Shown: positions 29,287-38,331, counted from the first letter of the stretch. The stretch: DNA of 64,000 nt from Campylobacterales bacterium (GCA_026390165.1 JAPLGM010000008.1:1-64000), one strand, 5' to 3'. A program made the numbers and translations. Notes: generated by a model from the letters alone, not told the origin.

Positions 29287-30419
29287 GATAGTGCCTCCTT
29301 TAGGCGATTAAGTGCTTTAATAGTTTTAAAAGTTTCTTCGACCAATGCGATACGAATATAGCCGATTCCTGGATTTTCACCCGCTTTATCCTCACGGGCT
29401 AAAAACTCTCCAGGAAGCACCTTGAGATTATAATCACGATAAAGCCGTTGGGTAAATTCTAACGCATCCCCTACTTTGAGCCAAATATAAAATGTCGCAT
29501 CCGAGGTTTCGATCCCCAAAATCTCACGGGCTGCTTTAAAATTTTGCGCATAAACATCCCGTGCCACTTGAACATGTTCATCATCTCTCCACGCCATAGC
29601 CGCCGCTGCTTGAAGAGGCAAAGGGGAGGCGCATCCGACATAGGTACGATACTGTCCATACCCTTTTAAAATATCCGCATCCCCTGCGATAAATCCGCTT
29701 CGTAATCCGGGGGCAGAGGAGCGTTTCGAGATGGAATTGATAACAAGGACATTTTTAAACGTTGTATTGCCAACATAAATCGACGCTTCAAGAAGAGAAG
29801 GGACTTTTTGCGCCGTGTAAATTTCACTGTAACATTCATCATTAATTAGACAAAAATCGTATTTCAATGCAAGTTTCACCCATACACCCAATTCCTCCAA
29901 GGAGAGAACAGATGCAGTCGGATTGTTCGGAAAGTTCAAAATAACCAAATCACATTCCGCTAACTCCTCTTCATTTATCACAGGCTTAAAACTATTTTGT
30001 TCCGTCAAATTGAGATGGATCACCCGTGCGTGTGACGCAAGTGCCGCCCCCTCATATATCTGATAAAAAGGGTTGGTATATGCCATAACCGCCTCTTCTT
30101 TATCAAACAGATAATATTGAGGGAAATTAAAGAGCACTTCACGCGTTCCAAAACTGCTAAGGAGTTCATTGGATTGAAGCTCCACCCCAAAACGGCTCTT
30201 AACAAATCCTCTCATCGAGTCATTGAGATAGGTTTCTCCCGCTGTTTTCGGATACCGGCGTAGCTCATCGGAATGGATACAAAGCGATTTTTGGATAAAA
30301 GCAGGGGTCTCGAACTGCGGTTCACCAATAGTCAATGCAATAGGCGAATATTCAGCATTAGGGGTAATCCCCTCAAGTAACGAAGTTAATTTTTCAAATG
30401 GATAAGGTTCAAAGTGCAA
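29283..30419 (-). CDS. dapC: Class I/II aminotransferase, probable succinyl-DAP aminotransferase
   Basis: A PLP enzyme of 378 residues of the AspC fold. The PLP Lys is in NSISKRSSAPGLRSG (about residue 230). LNFPNNPTASVLS and the C-terminal GYIRIAL (carboxylate-binding Arg) are present. The position beside murC and resemblance to the epsilonproteobacterial succinyldiaminopimelate transaminase suggest N-succinyl-L,L-DAP as substrate in lysine and DAP synthesis. Another aminotransferase role cannot be excluded from sequence alone. Confidence 0.82.
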   Translation of the reverse strand: MHFEPYPFEKLTSLLEGITPNAEYSPIALTIGEPQFETPAFIQKSLCIHSDELRRYPKTAGETYLNDSMRGFVKSRFGVELQSNELLSSFGTREVLFNFPQYYLFDKEEAVMAYTNPFYQIYEGAALASHARVIHLNLTEQNSFKPVINEEELAECDLVILNFPNNPTASVLSLEELGVWVKLALKYDFCLINDECYSEIYTAQKVPSLLEASIYVGNTTFKNVLVINSISKRSSAPGLRSGFIAGDADILKGYGQYRTYVGCASPLPLQAAAAMAWRDDEHVQVARDVYAQNFKAAREILGIETSDATFYIWLKVGDALEFTQRLYRDYNLKVLPGEFLAREDKAGENPGIGYIRIALVEETFKTIKALNRLKEALS

Positions 30420-30468
30420 AATTTAGTCTTTGTGATGAGATTTAATACTTATATTATAGCAATTTTTT

Positions 30469-31242
30469 TTACTTATCCTCTTTCCCACTGCAAATCGATT
30501 CAAAACGTTTCAAATCGTACCCCTCAATAATCATATAGCGGGGTTGTGCCATCATAGGCTCCATCGATTTAGCATTCTTATGATCGATCGAAAATGCCAT
30601 TTCATACCCTACACTCTGTGCTTTTTTGAGAAGATCGTCATCATAAATACCAAATGACCATGCCAAATATGTGATCGAGTGCCCCATTTTTTTCTCTAAT
30701 ACCGATTTTGATTTAACCAGCTGAATCGTTACAAATTTTTCATACTCTTCAGCAGAAAGTTTTTGTTTCTCTTTTTTAAAATTAGGATGCCAATAGGTAT
30801 GAGACTCTACTTGAAATAGTTTCGTCTCTTCCAGCTGACGCAACTGCTCCCATGTCATCGCATACGTGGCATTCGAGATTGCACTTGGGTAAATAAAAAG
30901 GGTGATAGGGAATTTATACTTTATAATAAGAGGCAGCATATCAATGTAAACACTTTTATGTCCATCGTCTACCGTAATGACAATAGATTTGAATGGAATT
31001 GATTGGACCTCACCTTTGATATACCGTGCTGCGGTATCCAAAGAGATGACAGTATAGCCATTCATCCTAAGCCATTCAAGCTGTGATTTGAATGTTTGTA
31101 TTTTAATTGTCATAGAATCTTTCACTTCAATTCCAAAACGGTGATAACACAAAATGGGAATAGATGCAGCTGAATAAACGAATGTCCCAAAAAAAAGTAG
31201 TATCAGAAGCAACAAGCGGGAAAGAATAAATACAATAACCAT
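30469..31242 (-). CDS. Secreted or membrane-anchored polysaccharide deacetylase
   Basis: A NodB-homology protein predicted to remove acetyl groups from a cell-surface polysaccharide. An N-terminal hydrophobic segment acts as signal or anchor. The catalytic motif 1 is VITVDDGHKSV (usual TFDDG), and motif 2 is ESHTYWHPNF (metal-binding His pair). ILCYHRFG at the mature N-terminus is typical of this subgroup. I prefer the ATG at 31242: the longer in-frame ATG at 31257 overlaps the GGGAG ribosome site of this start. It has its own transcription unit, divergent from the lipoprotein gene. Confidence 0.88.
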   Translation of the reverse strand: MVIVFILSRLLLLILLFFGTFVYSAASIPILCYHRFGIEVKDSMTIKIQTFKSQLEWLRMNGYTVISLDTAARYIKGEVQSIPFKSIVITVDDGHKSVYIDMLPLIIKYKFPITLFIYPSAISNATYAMTWEQLRQLEETKLFQVESHTYWHPNFKKEKQKLSAEEYEKFVTIQLVKSKSVLEKKMGHSITYLAWSFGIYDDDLLKKAQSVGYEMAFSIDHKNAKSMEPMMAQPRYMIIEGYDLKRFESICSGKEDK

Positions 31243-31429
31243 ACAATTATCTCCCATATTCCAAAATTAAAAGTGATTATAACGGATAAAAAGTGGATAA
31301 AAAAGTTTTTGTTTTGATACAAAAGGTTACAAATTACTATCTACTAGAAAATATGCCCATTTAAAGAGTGTTGCAAACTCCCTATTATAGGTCTTTTTTA
31401 AAAGAAATACTTATTTTTTATCAAAACTC

Positions 31430-31482
31430 TTGACAAAGACGGGGGAGTTAATGGTATACTTCCACTCATATTTCTTAAGGAG
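31430..31482 (+). promoter_or_regulatory. Strong promoter and RBS for the Ala/Pro lipoprotein
   Basis: TTGACA at 31430-31435 and TATACT at 31455-31460 are separated by 19 bases. A TAAGGAG ribosome site lies at 31476-31482, seven bases before the start. Together with the terminator after the gene, this suggests a short, strongly expressed transcript. Confidence 0.65.
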
Positions 31483-31488
31483 TCTTAC

Positions 31489-31725
31489 ATGATGAAAATC
31501 GTTTCTGCTATGCTTTTAGCTGCTATGTTTATCGGGTGCAGCGAATCTGCAAAAACTGAGGAAGCACCTGCTGCTGCAACAACTGAAGAAGTAGCACCTG
31601 CTGCTGAAGCAATGCCTGCTGCTGACGCTGCTACACCTGCTGCTGATGCTGCTGCACCTGCTGCTGATGCTGCTGCTGCTACTGATGCTGCTGCACCTGC
31701 TGCTGAAGCACCTGCTGCAAAATAA
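31489..31725 (+). CDS. Small Ala/Pro-repeat lipoprotein
   Basis: A 78-residue protein with a signal peptide and lipobox AAMFIGC (Cys17), followed by a tail built almost only of Ala, Pro, Asp, Glu and Thr in a repeating AAPAADA pattern. Similar low-complexity lipoproteins occur in Campylobacterota; the function is unknown and could be a spacer through the envelope. Two ATG codons open the gene. The repeat tract uses mainly GCT and GCA codons and is a candidate for length variation. Confidence 0.75.
   Translation: MMKIVSAMLLAAMFIGCSESAKTEEAPAAATTEEVAPAAEAMPAADAATPAADAAAPAADAAAATDAAAPAAEAPAAK
31565..31722 (+). repeat. GCT/GCA-rich coding repeat
   Basis: Imperfect repeats of a unit coding for Ala-Pro-Ala-Ala-Asp-Ala-Ala (GCACCTGCTGCTGATGCTGCT-like) fill the lipoprotein tail. 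Copies differ by a few substitutions and by trinucleotide steps, a pattern expected from slippage. Confidence 0.7.
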
Positions 31726-31744
31726 GTTTAGCCCTAGCGACTTA

Positions 31745-31782
31745 ATTTCGTGCTTCGGCGCGAAATATTTTTATTTCTCTTT
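31745..31782 (+). terminator. Intrinsic terminator after the lipoprotein gene
   Basis: Nine-base arms (31745-31753 and 31758-31766, one G-U pair) close a TTCG tetraloop, followed by a T-rich stretch. This is the clearest intrinsic terminator in the window. It separates the lipoprotein from the cytochrome gene. Confidence 0.85.
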
Positions 31783-31854
31783 CTTCTCTCACTTAATTCA
31801 AAATCAAATTAAAATATCGTAAAATGTCCTAAACTACTAATTAGGAGTATTCTC

Positions 31855-32244
31855 ATGAAAATTATTTTACCTATTTTGTCCTCTTTGCTATTGATCGGTT
31901 GTAATGATCAGACCACTGTACAGAGTTCATCCACAAAATCACCCGAAGTCGTCCCTCCATCCACTATAGTAGCAACACCTCCTGAAATAGTAAACATCCC
32001 TCTTGATCCTAGTAGCTTATTTTCCAAAAAATGTGCGTCATGTCATGGTGACAAAGCTGAAAAACAAGCGTTAGGTAAATCTCAGGTTATTGCTAATTTG
32101 GAAGAAATACAAATCAAAGATGCTCTCAAAGGATACCAAGCAGGTACATACGGGAAAGAGATGAAGGCAATTATGCAAGGGCAAGCGAAATCACTTGAGC
32201 CAGAGCAAATCGATGCTCTGGCTCAATATATACCGACTCTTTAG
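31855..32244 (+). CDS. Lipoprotein class I cytochrome c
   Basis: A 129-residue periplasmic, lipid-anchored mono-haem cytochrome. The lipobox is LLLIGC (Cys16); a Pro/Thr-rich linker leads to the haem site CASCH (about residue 61), with a distal Met ligand in MKAIMQG. The length and spacing fit the small cytochrome c553-like family of Campylobacterota. The electron partner is not known. Its stop overlaps by 4 bases the stop of the convergent ThiF-like gene. Confidence 0.9.
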   Translation: MKIILPILSSLLLIGCNDQTTVQSSSTKSPEVVPPSTIVATPPEIVNIPLDPSSLFSKKCASCHGDKAEKQALGKSQVIANLEEIQIKDALKGYQAGTYGKEMKAIMQGQAKSLEPEQIDALAQYIPTL

Positions 32245-32918
32245 CTATTGGATTTTGGTAATGCAAATTTTTGCGTTACCAACTCCCCTTCATCATTAAA
32301 AAAGAGATAATAGAGTTTGTCTTTTTGTACGCTCAACCCTGCCAAATAGCGCAATGCCAAATTTGCCTGCAACGATGCAATGTGCATGACGATTGGAGCG
32401 GCAATTCCAGCGGGTGTTTTGGAGTTAATTTTAAAGAGTTCCGTAAATGATGCCTCTTCAAAAAAACATACTTGACCATGAAACGCTTCAACTGATCCGT
32501 AAATCCATGGTAAATTCTTAAATTTAGCGTAGGTATTGATTTCACCACGTGTTGCGAGATTATCGGTTGCGTCAATGATGAGATCGACGTCGATATTTTT
32601 TTGAATAAATTGATTAAAATCAGATACATGAGCAGTAGCTTTGACGTAGGGGCACCGTGCCTCAATTACGGCAGCGCAGACCTCTGCTTTAAACTTCCCC
32701 TCATCTCCCATCTTAAAAGCAATCTGACGGTGGATATTATGGAGACTTACTGTATCAAAATCAACAACATGTATCTCTCCAATTCCTGAAGCACCTAGCG
32801 CAAAGGCAAGAGAGCTTCCAAGCCCCCCACTGCCAATTATCGCAATCCGCTTCGATTGAAGAGAATGTTGTCTCTCCTCACCCCACAGTTGTATTTGTCT
32901 GTGAAAATAGTTTGTCAT
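32241..32918 (-). CDS. ThiF/MoeB/HesA-family E1-like adenylyltransferase
   Basis: A 225-residue E1-like protein expected to adenylate the C-terminus of a ubiquitin-like sulfur carrier (ThiS or MoaD type). The ATP fold IIGSGGLGSSLAFALGASG, VDFDTVSLHNIHRQ and VDLIIDATDNLATR are conserved. The zinc-binding CxxC pairs of canonical ThiF/MoeB are not present: only isolated cysteines are seen. It is therefore a zinc-less variant. No carrier gene lies nearby. It is coupled with the sensor kinase upstream (ATGA). Confidence 0.82.
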   Translation of the reverse strand: MTNYFHRQIQLWGEERQHSLQSKRIAIIGSGGLGSSLAFALGASGIGEIHVVDFDTVSLHNIHRQIAFKMGDEGKFKAEVCAAVIEARCPYVKATAHVSDFNQFIQKNIDVDLIIDATDNLATRGEINTYAKFKNLPWIYGSVEAFHGQVCFFEEASFTELFKINSKTPAGIAAPIVMHIASLQANLALRYLAGLSVQKDKLYYLFFNDEGELVTQKFALPKSNS

Positions 32919-34897
32919 GAATTTTTCCCTTTTAGTATAACATCTATATCGGTTCGTTCAATAGGTAAACTGATCGTAAATCGTGCCCCCTTAGCAGTAT
33001 TTTCAACCCCTATCGTCCCTCCAAAACTCTCTTCGACAATATTACGACACATATAAAGACCCAGCCCAGTCCCCTTATCATCAGACTTTGTTGTAAAGTA
33101 AATATCAAATATTTTTTTCATTGCCGATTCTTCAATCCCCCCGCCATTATCCTCAACCAAAATCTTCACCCAGCCTCGTGTTTCTAACACAGTAATCGTA
33201 ATTTCACCTGACTCTATATGACGTTCTTTAATCACATCATGTGCATTTTTAATCAAATTTATAAGAACTTGGATCATCTCATTTTTAGTAATCATCACTT
33301 TTGTAGAGGTCTCTACAATAAGATGAGTCTGAATGCGACTATACTTCAAGAGAACTTCATTCAATCGAAATGCAATACTAGCCAGTTCGCCAATATCTTC
33401 GGGCATTTCAGTCTTATCCATTTTATAGTAATTTCTAAAATCATCAATCGTCTTAGACATATAGTGTAGATGTTCTTCAAATTGCTCATGTGCTTTATCA
33501 TAACACACCTCATCACAATTCCCAAGATGACGCTTAAAGTAGAGATCTTGATTAATAAGCCCCAAGGTATTAAGAGGTTGTCTCCATTGATGGGCGATTT
33601 GTTCGATCATCTCCCCCATGGCTGCATGGCGTGATTGCAAAGCGAGTAAGCGGTCTTTAGAGCGTGCTTCTTCCAATCCCTCACGTACCTTTTCGCTCAA
33701 AGTATCATTCAGATGATTCAGTTTATCAATATATTCACCTTGCAACAAATGGACACGATCCGCCAGCGCCCATGAGAGAAAAATCATCTCGATTGCCGAT
33801 CCAATTTGCTGAATATGATTGACCCCATAAAAATTTGGGATAAGATCAAACTTATTGAAGGCAAAAATAATCGTCCCAATAAAAAATGAACTCCATCCAG
33901 CGATATAAAATCGGGCAGGACGATATCCCTTGCGTATGACTGCAATTCCTACCCCCAAAAGAAGTGCTGGAACAATCGATGTCAATAGCGTGTTGTAGCC
34001 AATAACACTCGAATAGGGAAGGAGCAAGGAACAAACTACCAATAATAAGCTAATTCCCATCAAGGCAAGGATTACTTTATCAATTTTAGGAAAATGCAGA
34101 CGAGTACTAAGGAAATTGCGTCCAAAATTAAGGGCAGAAAATGCTGTAAATGCTATTAATACTGCCGAAAAGTGGTAAATGAACCACTGTGAGTTTGGCC
34201 ATAAATACTCCCTTCCAATCCCATCAAATGAGAGTTGCCAAAGGATAAATGAGGTTAAGAAGAGAATATACCGGAGATAATTTCGATCTTTTGTGTAAAA
34301 ATAGATACCTACGTTATACAAAAAAATAATCAAATAAATTCCATAATAAAGTCCGACCTTAAGATTATTTGTCTCAACTTCTTGAAATAGCCCCTTCGAA
34401 GAGTAAATAGAGATCGGAACCTGCATTGAGGATTGAGTTTGAACTCGTATAATAAGTGTTGCGTCACTCTCTTGATACAAAGGGAGTTCGGTCATAAAAT
34501 TACGCAGTGGCAATTCACGAGCGACAAAAGGTACCGAACTACCAAGTGTTTGATAACTGAGTAATTCCCCTTCTTTATCCATAAAATAAACATCAATTTT
34601 TTCAAGCAAAGGATAAGGAATCATTAACCACCATTTTTGGTGTCCTGATTGGATTTCTCGTTTAATCTCTATTTTGAACCAATATGCCGACTTCGTAAAA
34701 CCGAAGTTGACACTGTTACCTTGATAAGGGAGAAATTGACTCTGTTTAATTTCTGAAATTTGCAAAGCACCCGTAGGATCTTCTAAATAAGATAAATGCC
34801 CCTGTACAGAGTAGTTGTTTGCATTACCCAATTGTAGTGGGGAAGCATAACCCCATATGACTGTCAATAAAACAAGCCATATTAATCGGAGTATCAT
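32915..34897 (-). CDS. 7TMR-DISM sensor histidine kinase
   Basis: A 660-residue kinase. A signal peptide is followed by a periplasmic beta-rich 7TMR-DISMED2-like domain (about 25-165), seven transmembrane helices (about 180-385), a coiled coil, the H-box with His436 in IAHQWRQPLNTL, and an HATPase_c domain (NLIKNAHDVI, DNGGGIEE, GTGLGLYMC). The ligand is unknown; carbohydrate-like molecules have been proposed for DISM domains. I chose the ATG at 34897, one base after the stop of the gene upstream, since it starts the signal peptide; a longer frame from 34951 lies inside that gene. No response regulator is adjacent. Confidence 0.9.
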   Translation of the reverse strand: MILRLIWLVLLTVIWGYASPLQLGNANNYSVQGHLSYLEDPTGALQISEIKQSQFLPYQGNSVNFGFTKSAYWFKIEIKREIQSGHQKWWLMIPYPLLEKIDVYFMDKEGELLSYQTLGSSVPFVARELPLRNFMTELPLYQESDATLIIRVQTQSSMQVPISIYSSKGLFQEVETNNLKVGLYYGIYLIIFLYNVGIYFYTKDRNYLRYILFLTSFILWQLSFDGIGREYLWPNSQWFIYHFSAVLIAFTAFSALNFGRNFLSTRLHFPKIDKVILALMGISLLLVVCSLLLPYSSVIGYNTLLTSIVPALLLGVGIAVIRKGYRPARFYIAGWSSFFIGTIIFAFNKFDLIPNFYGVNHIQQIGSAIEMIFLSWALADRVHLLQGEYIDKLNHLNDTLSEKVREGLEEARSKDRLLALQSRHAAMGEMIEQIAHQWRQPLNTLGLINQDLYFKRHLGNCDEVCYDKAHEQFEEHLHYMSKTIDDFRNYYKMDKTEMPEDIGELASIAFRLNEVLLKYSRIQTHLIVETSTKVMITKNEMIQVLINLIKNAHDVIKERHIESGEITITVLETRGWVKILVEDNGGGIEESAMKKIFDIYFTTKSDDKGTGLGLYMCRNIVEESFGGTIGVENTAKGARFTISLPIERTDIDVILKGKNS

Positions 34898-34898
34898 G

Positions 34899-35690
34899 TT
34901 ATCGTCTCTTTTTAAGAGCCTCTTTGAACCCCCACCCTTTTTTCGACTCATTCAGAGCTTTACGATCCAGATCAACAATCAGCAACTCTTCCGTATTCCC
35001 TAAATCCGCTTCAACATCCCCATCGGGAGAGACGACCATTGAATCTCCATAAAATTTCCATGCGTGCTTTTCATCGCAATACTCCCCTACCCGATTCGCA
35101 CGAAGGATATAGCAGTTATGGGTAAAGGCTCGCGTTTTGATCAATTCTCTCCAACGATTATGCGATTCAAACGTTGATGCACTGGGGACCAAGACGACAT
35201 CAACATTTTTAGCATCAATGGCACTCCAAAGAGGATCAAAATGGAGTTCAAATCCTCCCATAACAGCAAATTTAAATCCATTCAACGCAAAAATCATCGG
35301 AGACGTAATCGGCTCAATGGGATTGGCAAAAAACTCCTCTTCATTCCAGTGGGGATAGTTGATCAAAAATTGCTGGGGATAATAGCTCACGCTGCGCCCA
35401 CTTACTTTGGCAATCATCTTCGTACACTCATTTTTTTTGACCATGATAATAGGGGCGACAAAAACCATTTCATATTTAAGGGCAAGGGCTTTTAATGTTT
35501 CGATTTGGTGGATACTTTGCTCACGAATCATCGAGATCGGAGTTTGGATTAACTCTTTAAAAAAAGGGTTTAGAAGATACTCTCCCAGCACCATCAAACG
35601 AACCCCTTTTTGGTAAGCAGCACGGGTATAATTTTCGAGTGTTTTACTCCCCATCCCTATGGAGGGGAGTTGTAAAATGGCGCAACGCAT
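34899..35690 (-). CDS. Nitrilase-superfamily protein lacking catalytic Cys and Lys
   Basis: The 263 residues fold as a C-N hydrolase by homology: LMVLGEYLLNP holds the conserved Glu, VVLVPSASTFESHNRW follows the usual catalytic region, and GDSMVVSPDGDV is the typical late block. However, the position of the catalytic Lys reads YYPQQFLINY, and the nucleophile Cys is replaced by Gly in VMGGFELHFD. It is therefore unlikely to hydrolyse amides. I believe the Campylobacter homologue shares this, so loss may be ancient and the protein may have a binding or structural role. It is coupled to xseB as TAATG. Confidence 0.8.
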   Translation of the reverse strand: MRCAILQLPSIGMGSKTLENYTRAAYQKGVRLMVLGEYLLNPFFKELIQTPISMIREQSIHQIETLKALALKYEMVFVAPIIMVKKNECTKMIAKVSGRSVSYYPQQFLINYPHWNEEEFFANPIEPITSPMIFALNGFKFAVMGGFELHFDPLWSAIDAKNVDVVLVPSASTFESHNRWRELIKTRAFTHNCYILRANRVGEYCDEKHAWKFYGDSMVVSPDGDVEADLGNTEELLIVDLDRKALNESKKGWGFKEALKKRR

Positions 35691-35884
35691 TAGTGATCCT
35701 GATTTTTAATGATTTGTATTTGTAACTGAGCTTGCTCCAACATTTTTTCTGCCTCTTTGAGCTCATTCATCCCATTCTCGTACGCTTTTACACTCTCATT
35801 CATGGGCAAAGTCGGATCCATTAATTTTTCTAAAATGGCTTTGGCATTGACTATTTTGGTCTCAAAACTTATTGCTTCACTCAT
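35690..35884 (-). CDS. xseB: Exodeoxyribonuclease VII small subunit
   Basis: A 64-residue helical hairpin protein that joins XseA in exonuclease VII. Family marks are the segment starting NAKAILEKLMDPTLPMNESV, then AYENGMNELKEAEKML. The length is within the family range. It sits between metX and the pseudo-nitrilase with short overlaps on both sides (ATGA and TAATG). xseA is not in this window. Confidence 0.88.
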   Translation of the reverse strand: MSEAISFETKIVNAKAILEKLMDPTLPMNESVKAYENGMNELKEAEKMLEQAQLQIQIIKNQDH

Positions 35885-36978
35885 AAGGCATCCTTTACAT
35901 ACTGCTCAATTTTATCGATCTCTACCAAAAAAGCATCGTGACCATAATCGCTTTTCACCTCAAAATAATCCATATTATTTTTTCCGATAGTAAGCATCGT
36001 CGTGGCTATGGTCTCCATTTCAGAGGGGAGAAAAAGGAGATCTTTCTCAAAACTTATCATATAAAGCTCTGCACTAATTTTACCTAACGCCTCTTCGAGG
36101 GAGTCAAATCCACGAGAAAGGTCATAAATATTGATCGCTTTAGTGATATAGAGATAACTTAAGGGATCAAACCATTTGGTAAAGTTATGTCCATTGTACT
36201 CTAAATAGGATTCAACTTGGAACTTCCCGAACAATTCGTACAAACCGTCATTACTTTTATACTCCCGTCCAAATTTTTTCTCCATCGACTGATGAGATAA
36301 AAAGCTGATGTGCCCTGCCATTCGACCAATTGCCATACCACTCAGCCCATTTTCATGCACTACTTCGGGATCATAATAGCCATTTTTAAACTCGGGGTCT
36401 TTGAGAATTGCCTCTTGAGCAACCTTATTAAAGGCAATTGCCCACGGTTGTGTGGCATGCGTTGTTGCCATGGCAATAATTTTTTTGGCGAAATTGGGAA
36501 AAAAGACGCCAAAAGCCAACGCTTGCATCCCCCCCATCGAACCGCCGATGATCGCATAAACACTATGCAGTCCCAAACGGTCAAACAAAATCCGCTGCGC
36601 TTTCACCATATCAAGAATCGTCACTACGGGAAACTTATAGCGATAAGGTTCATGGTACGGATAGCGCGGCGACATCGGGCCCGTCGAACCAAAACAACTT
36701 CCAATGACGTTGGTGCAGATCACGAAAAATTTGTCGGTATCGACTGCTTTTCCCTGACCTATGAAACCATCCCACCAGCCTGCTTTATTATCCCCTTCAT
36801 AGGTTCCCGCCGCATGATGGGAACCTGTCAGGGCATGACAAATTACGATCACATTATCTTTTGCTTCATTAAGGGTACCGTACGTTTCATAAATAATATC
36901 GTAGGGTTCTAAAATCCGCCCACTCTCCAAGTAGAGGGGATTGGTAAAATGTTCACTGTGAATTTGTAAGTTTAACAT
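35881..36978 (-). CDS. metX: Homoserine O-acetyltransferase
   Basis: Transfers acetyl from acetyl-CoA to homoserine in methionine synthesis. It is a 365-residue alpha/beta hydrolase. ICHALTGSHHAAG is the oxyanion region, GGSMGGMQAL holds the nucleophile Ser (about residue 145), and the catalytic Asp and His are near SFEKDLLFLPSE and SDYGHDAF. It lies 8 bases downstream of metY, which uses its product, so the two form a functional pair. A succinyltransferase specificity is possible for the fold, but the MetY neighbour favours acetyl. Confidence 0.95.
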   Translation of the reverse strand: MLNLQIHSEHFTNPLYLESGRILEPYDIIYETYGTLNEAKDNVIVICHALTGSHHAAGTYEGDNKAGWWDGFIGQGKAVDTDKFFVICTNVIGSCFGSTGPMSPRYPYHEPYRYKFPVVTILDMVKAQRILFDRLGLHSVYAIIGGSMGGMQALAFGVFFPNFAKKIIAMATTHATQPWAIAFNKVAQEAILKDPEFKNGYYDPEVVHENGLSGMAIGRMAGHISFLSHQSMEKKFGREYKSNDGLYELFGKFQVESYLEYNGHNFTKWFDPLSYLYITKAINIYDLSRGFDSLEEALGKISAELYMISFEKDLLFLPSEMETIATTMLTIGKNNMDYFEVKSDYGHDAFLVEIDKIEQYVKDAL

Positions 36979-36986
36979 TTGAGCCT

Positions 36987-38252
36987 TTACCCGTTTAATG
37001 CCTGAGTCAAATCATCAATCAAATCGGATGATGCTTCAAGACCAATACTAAGACGAATCAGCCCTGATGGGACACCACATGCTATCAATTCCTCATTAGA
37101 GAGCTGTTGATGGGTCGTCGATGCGGGATGGGTGATAATTGATTTGGAATCACCAATGTTCACGACAAGAGAAAAGAGGTTTGTTGCATCAACAATTTTT
37201 TTTGCCTCTTCGAAACTCTCCACTTCAAAACTCAATAACCCACTTGACATACCATTTTCGAAATAGCGCTGCGCATTCGCATAGTTACTGTTACTTTTCA
37301 ATCCTGGATAATTGACCTTTTTAACTTTCGGATGAGTTTCCAAAAATTCCGCTACAGCAAGAGCATTACGAGAGTGTTCACGCATACGAAGAGAGAGAGT
37401 TTCTATCCCTTGGATAAAGAGCCATGAATTAAATGGCGATACAACTGCCCCTAAATCACGCAAAAGTGAAAGACGGGCGCGTAAACAAAAGAGAGGCAAT
37501 GGAACATCAACATACACCAATCCATGATAACTCTCATCCGCTTCGTTAAACTGTGGATACCGTTGATTACCTCGAAGTAAATCTACCAAATCATGACGCT
37601 CCACTAGTATCCCACCAATAGCAAGTCCTTGCCCCGTTGTGTACTTACTCGCACTGTGAACAACAACATCAACACCGTGCTCTAACGGTCGGCAAAGAAT
37701 CGGTGTTGCTACAGTATTATCAACGATGGTGAGGATACCGTGCTTTTTCGCGATAGTCGTAATCGCTTTAATATCGGCAACATCAACGCTTGGATTGGTC
37801 AAACTTTCAAAAAAGATCACTTTGGTTTTATCATCTACCAACGCATTGATCTCATCTGGATTTTGCACGTCAAAATAGCGTGCTTCAATTCCAAAACGTT
37901 TCAACGTATACGATGCTTGCGTCAAGGTTCCGCCATAGAGCTGACGGGCGCAAATAATATTGTCCCCAGCTTCTGCCGCATTGGCAATCGCGTAAAAAAT
38001 CGCCGCCATGCCACTTGCTGTTGCCAAGCCTGCTGTGCCGCCTTCTAAGGTTGCGAACCGTTTTTCAAAGACATCGGTTGTTGGATTGTTTAATCTTGTA
38101 TAAATATTCCCCAACTCTTTAAGAGCAAAAAGGTTTGCCGCATGTTCAACATCCCGAAATTCGTATGCCGTTGTCTGGTAGATGGGAACCGCCATCGTCC
38201 GTTGCGTATCTTTATCGTATCCAGCGTGGAGTGCTTGGGTTTGTAATTGCAT
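36987..38252 (-). CDS. metY: O-acetylhomoserine aminocarboxypropyltransferase (sulfhydrylase)
   Basis: A PLP enzyme of the Cys/Met metabolism family that makes homocysteine from O-acetylhomoserine and sulfide. The 421 residues include LNNPTTDVFEKR, SGMAAIFYAIAN, the PLP Lys in HSASKYTTGQG (about residue 208) and THPASTTHQQL. The protein starts MQLQTQALHAGYD with a GGAG site. The gap to guaB contains hairpins that could regulate it. Direct sulfhydrylation suits an organism living on reduced sulfur. Confidence 0.95.
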   Translation of the reverse strand: MQLQTQALHAGYDKDTQRTMAVPIYQTTAYEFRDVEHAANLFALKELGNIYTRLNNPTTDVFEKRFATLEGGTAGLATASGMAAIFYAIANAAEAGDNIICARQLYGGTLTQASYTLKRFGIEARYFDVQNPDEINALVDDKTKVIFFESLTNPSVDVADIKAITTIAKKHGILTIVDNTVATPILCRPLEHGVDVVVHSASKYTTGQGLAIGGILVERHDLVDLLRGNQRYPQFNEADESYHGLVYVDVPLPLFCLRARLSLLRDLGAVVSPFNSWLFIQGIETLSLRMREHSRNALAVAEFLETHPKVKKVNYPGLKSNSNYANAQRYFENGMSSGLLSFEVESFEEAKKIVDATNLFSLVVNIGDSKSIITHPASTTHQQLSNEELIACGVPSGLIRLSIGLEASSDLIDDLTQALNG

Positions 38253-38265
38253 AATCTATCTCCAA

Positions 38266-38331
38266 AATTCTGCTCCGAAGGAGCAAGCTTTAGTGCCTTA
38301 GCAGCTAGCGTAGCTTTGGGGGCTTTGCTCC
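38266..38331 (-). terminator. guaB terminator with an overlapping alternative hairpin before metY
   Basis: On the minus strand a 6-base stem (arms 38280-38285 and 38271-38276) with a TTC loop is followed by AATTTT, a short intrinsic terminator. The 5' arm region can instead pair with 38322-38331 (GGAGCAAAGC against GCTTGCTCC, one bulge). The two folds exclude each other, as in attenuators. The stem is short, so a plain terminator is the simpler reading. Confidence 0.5.
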
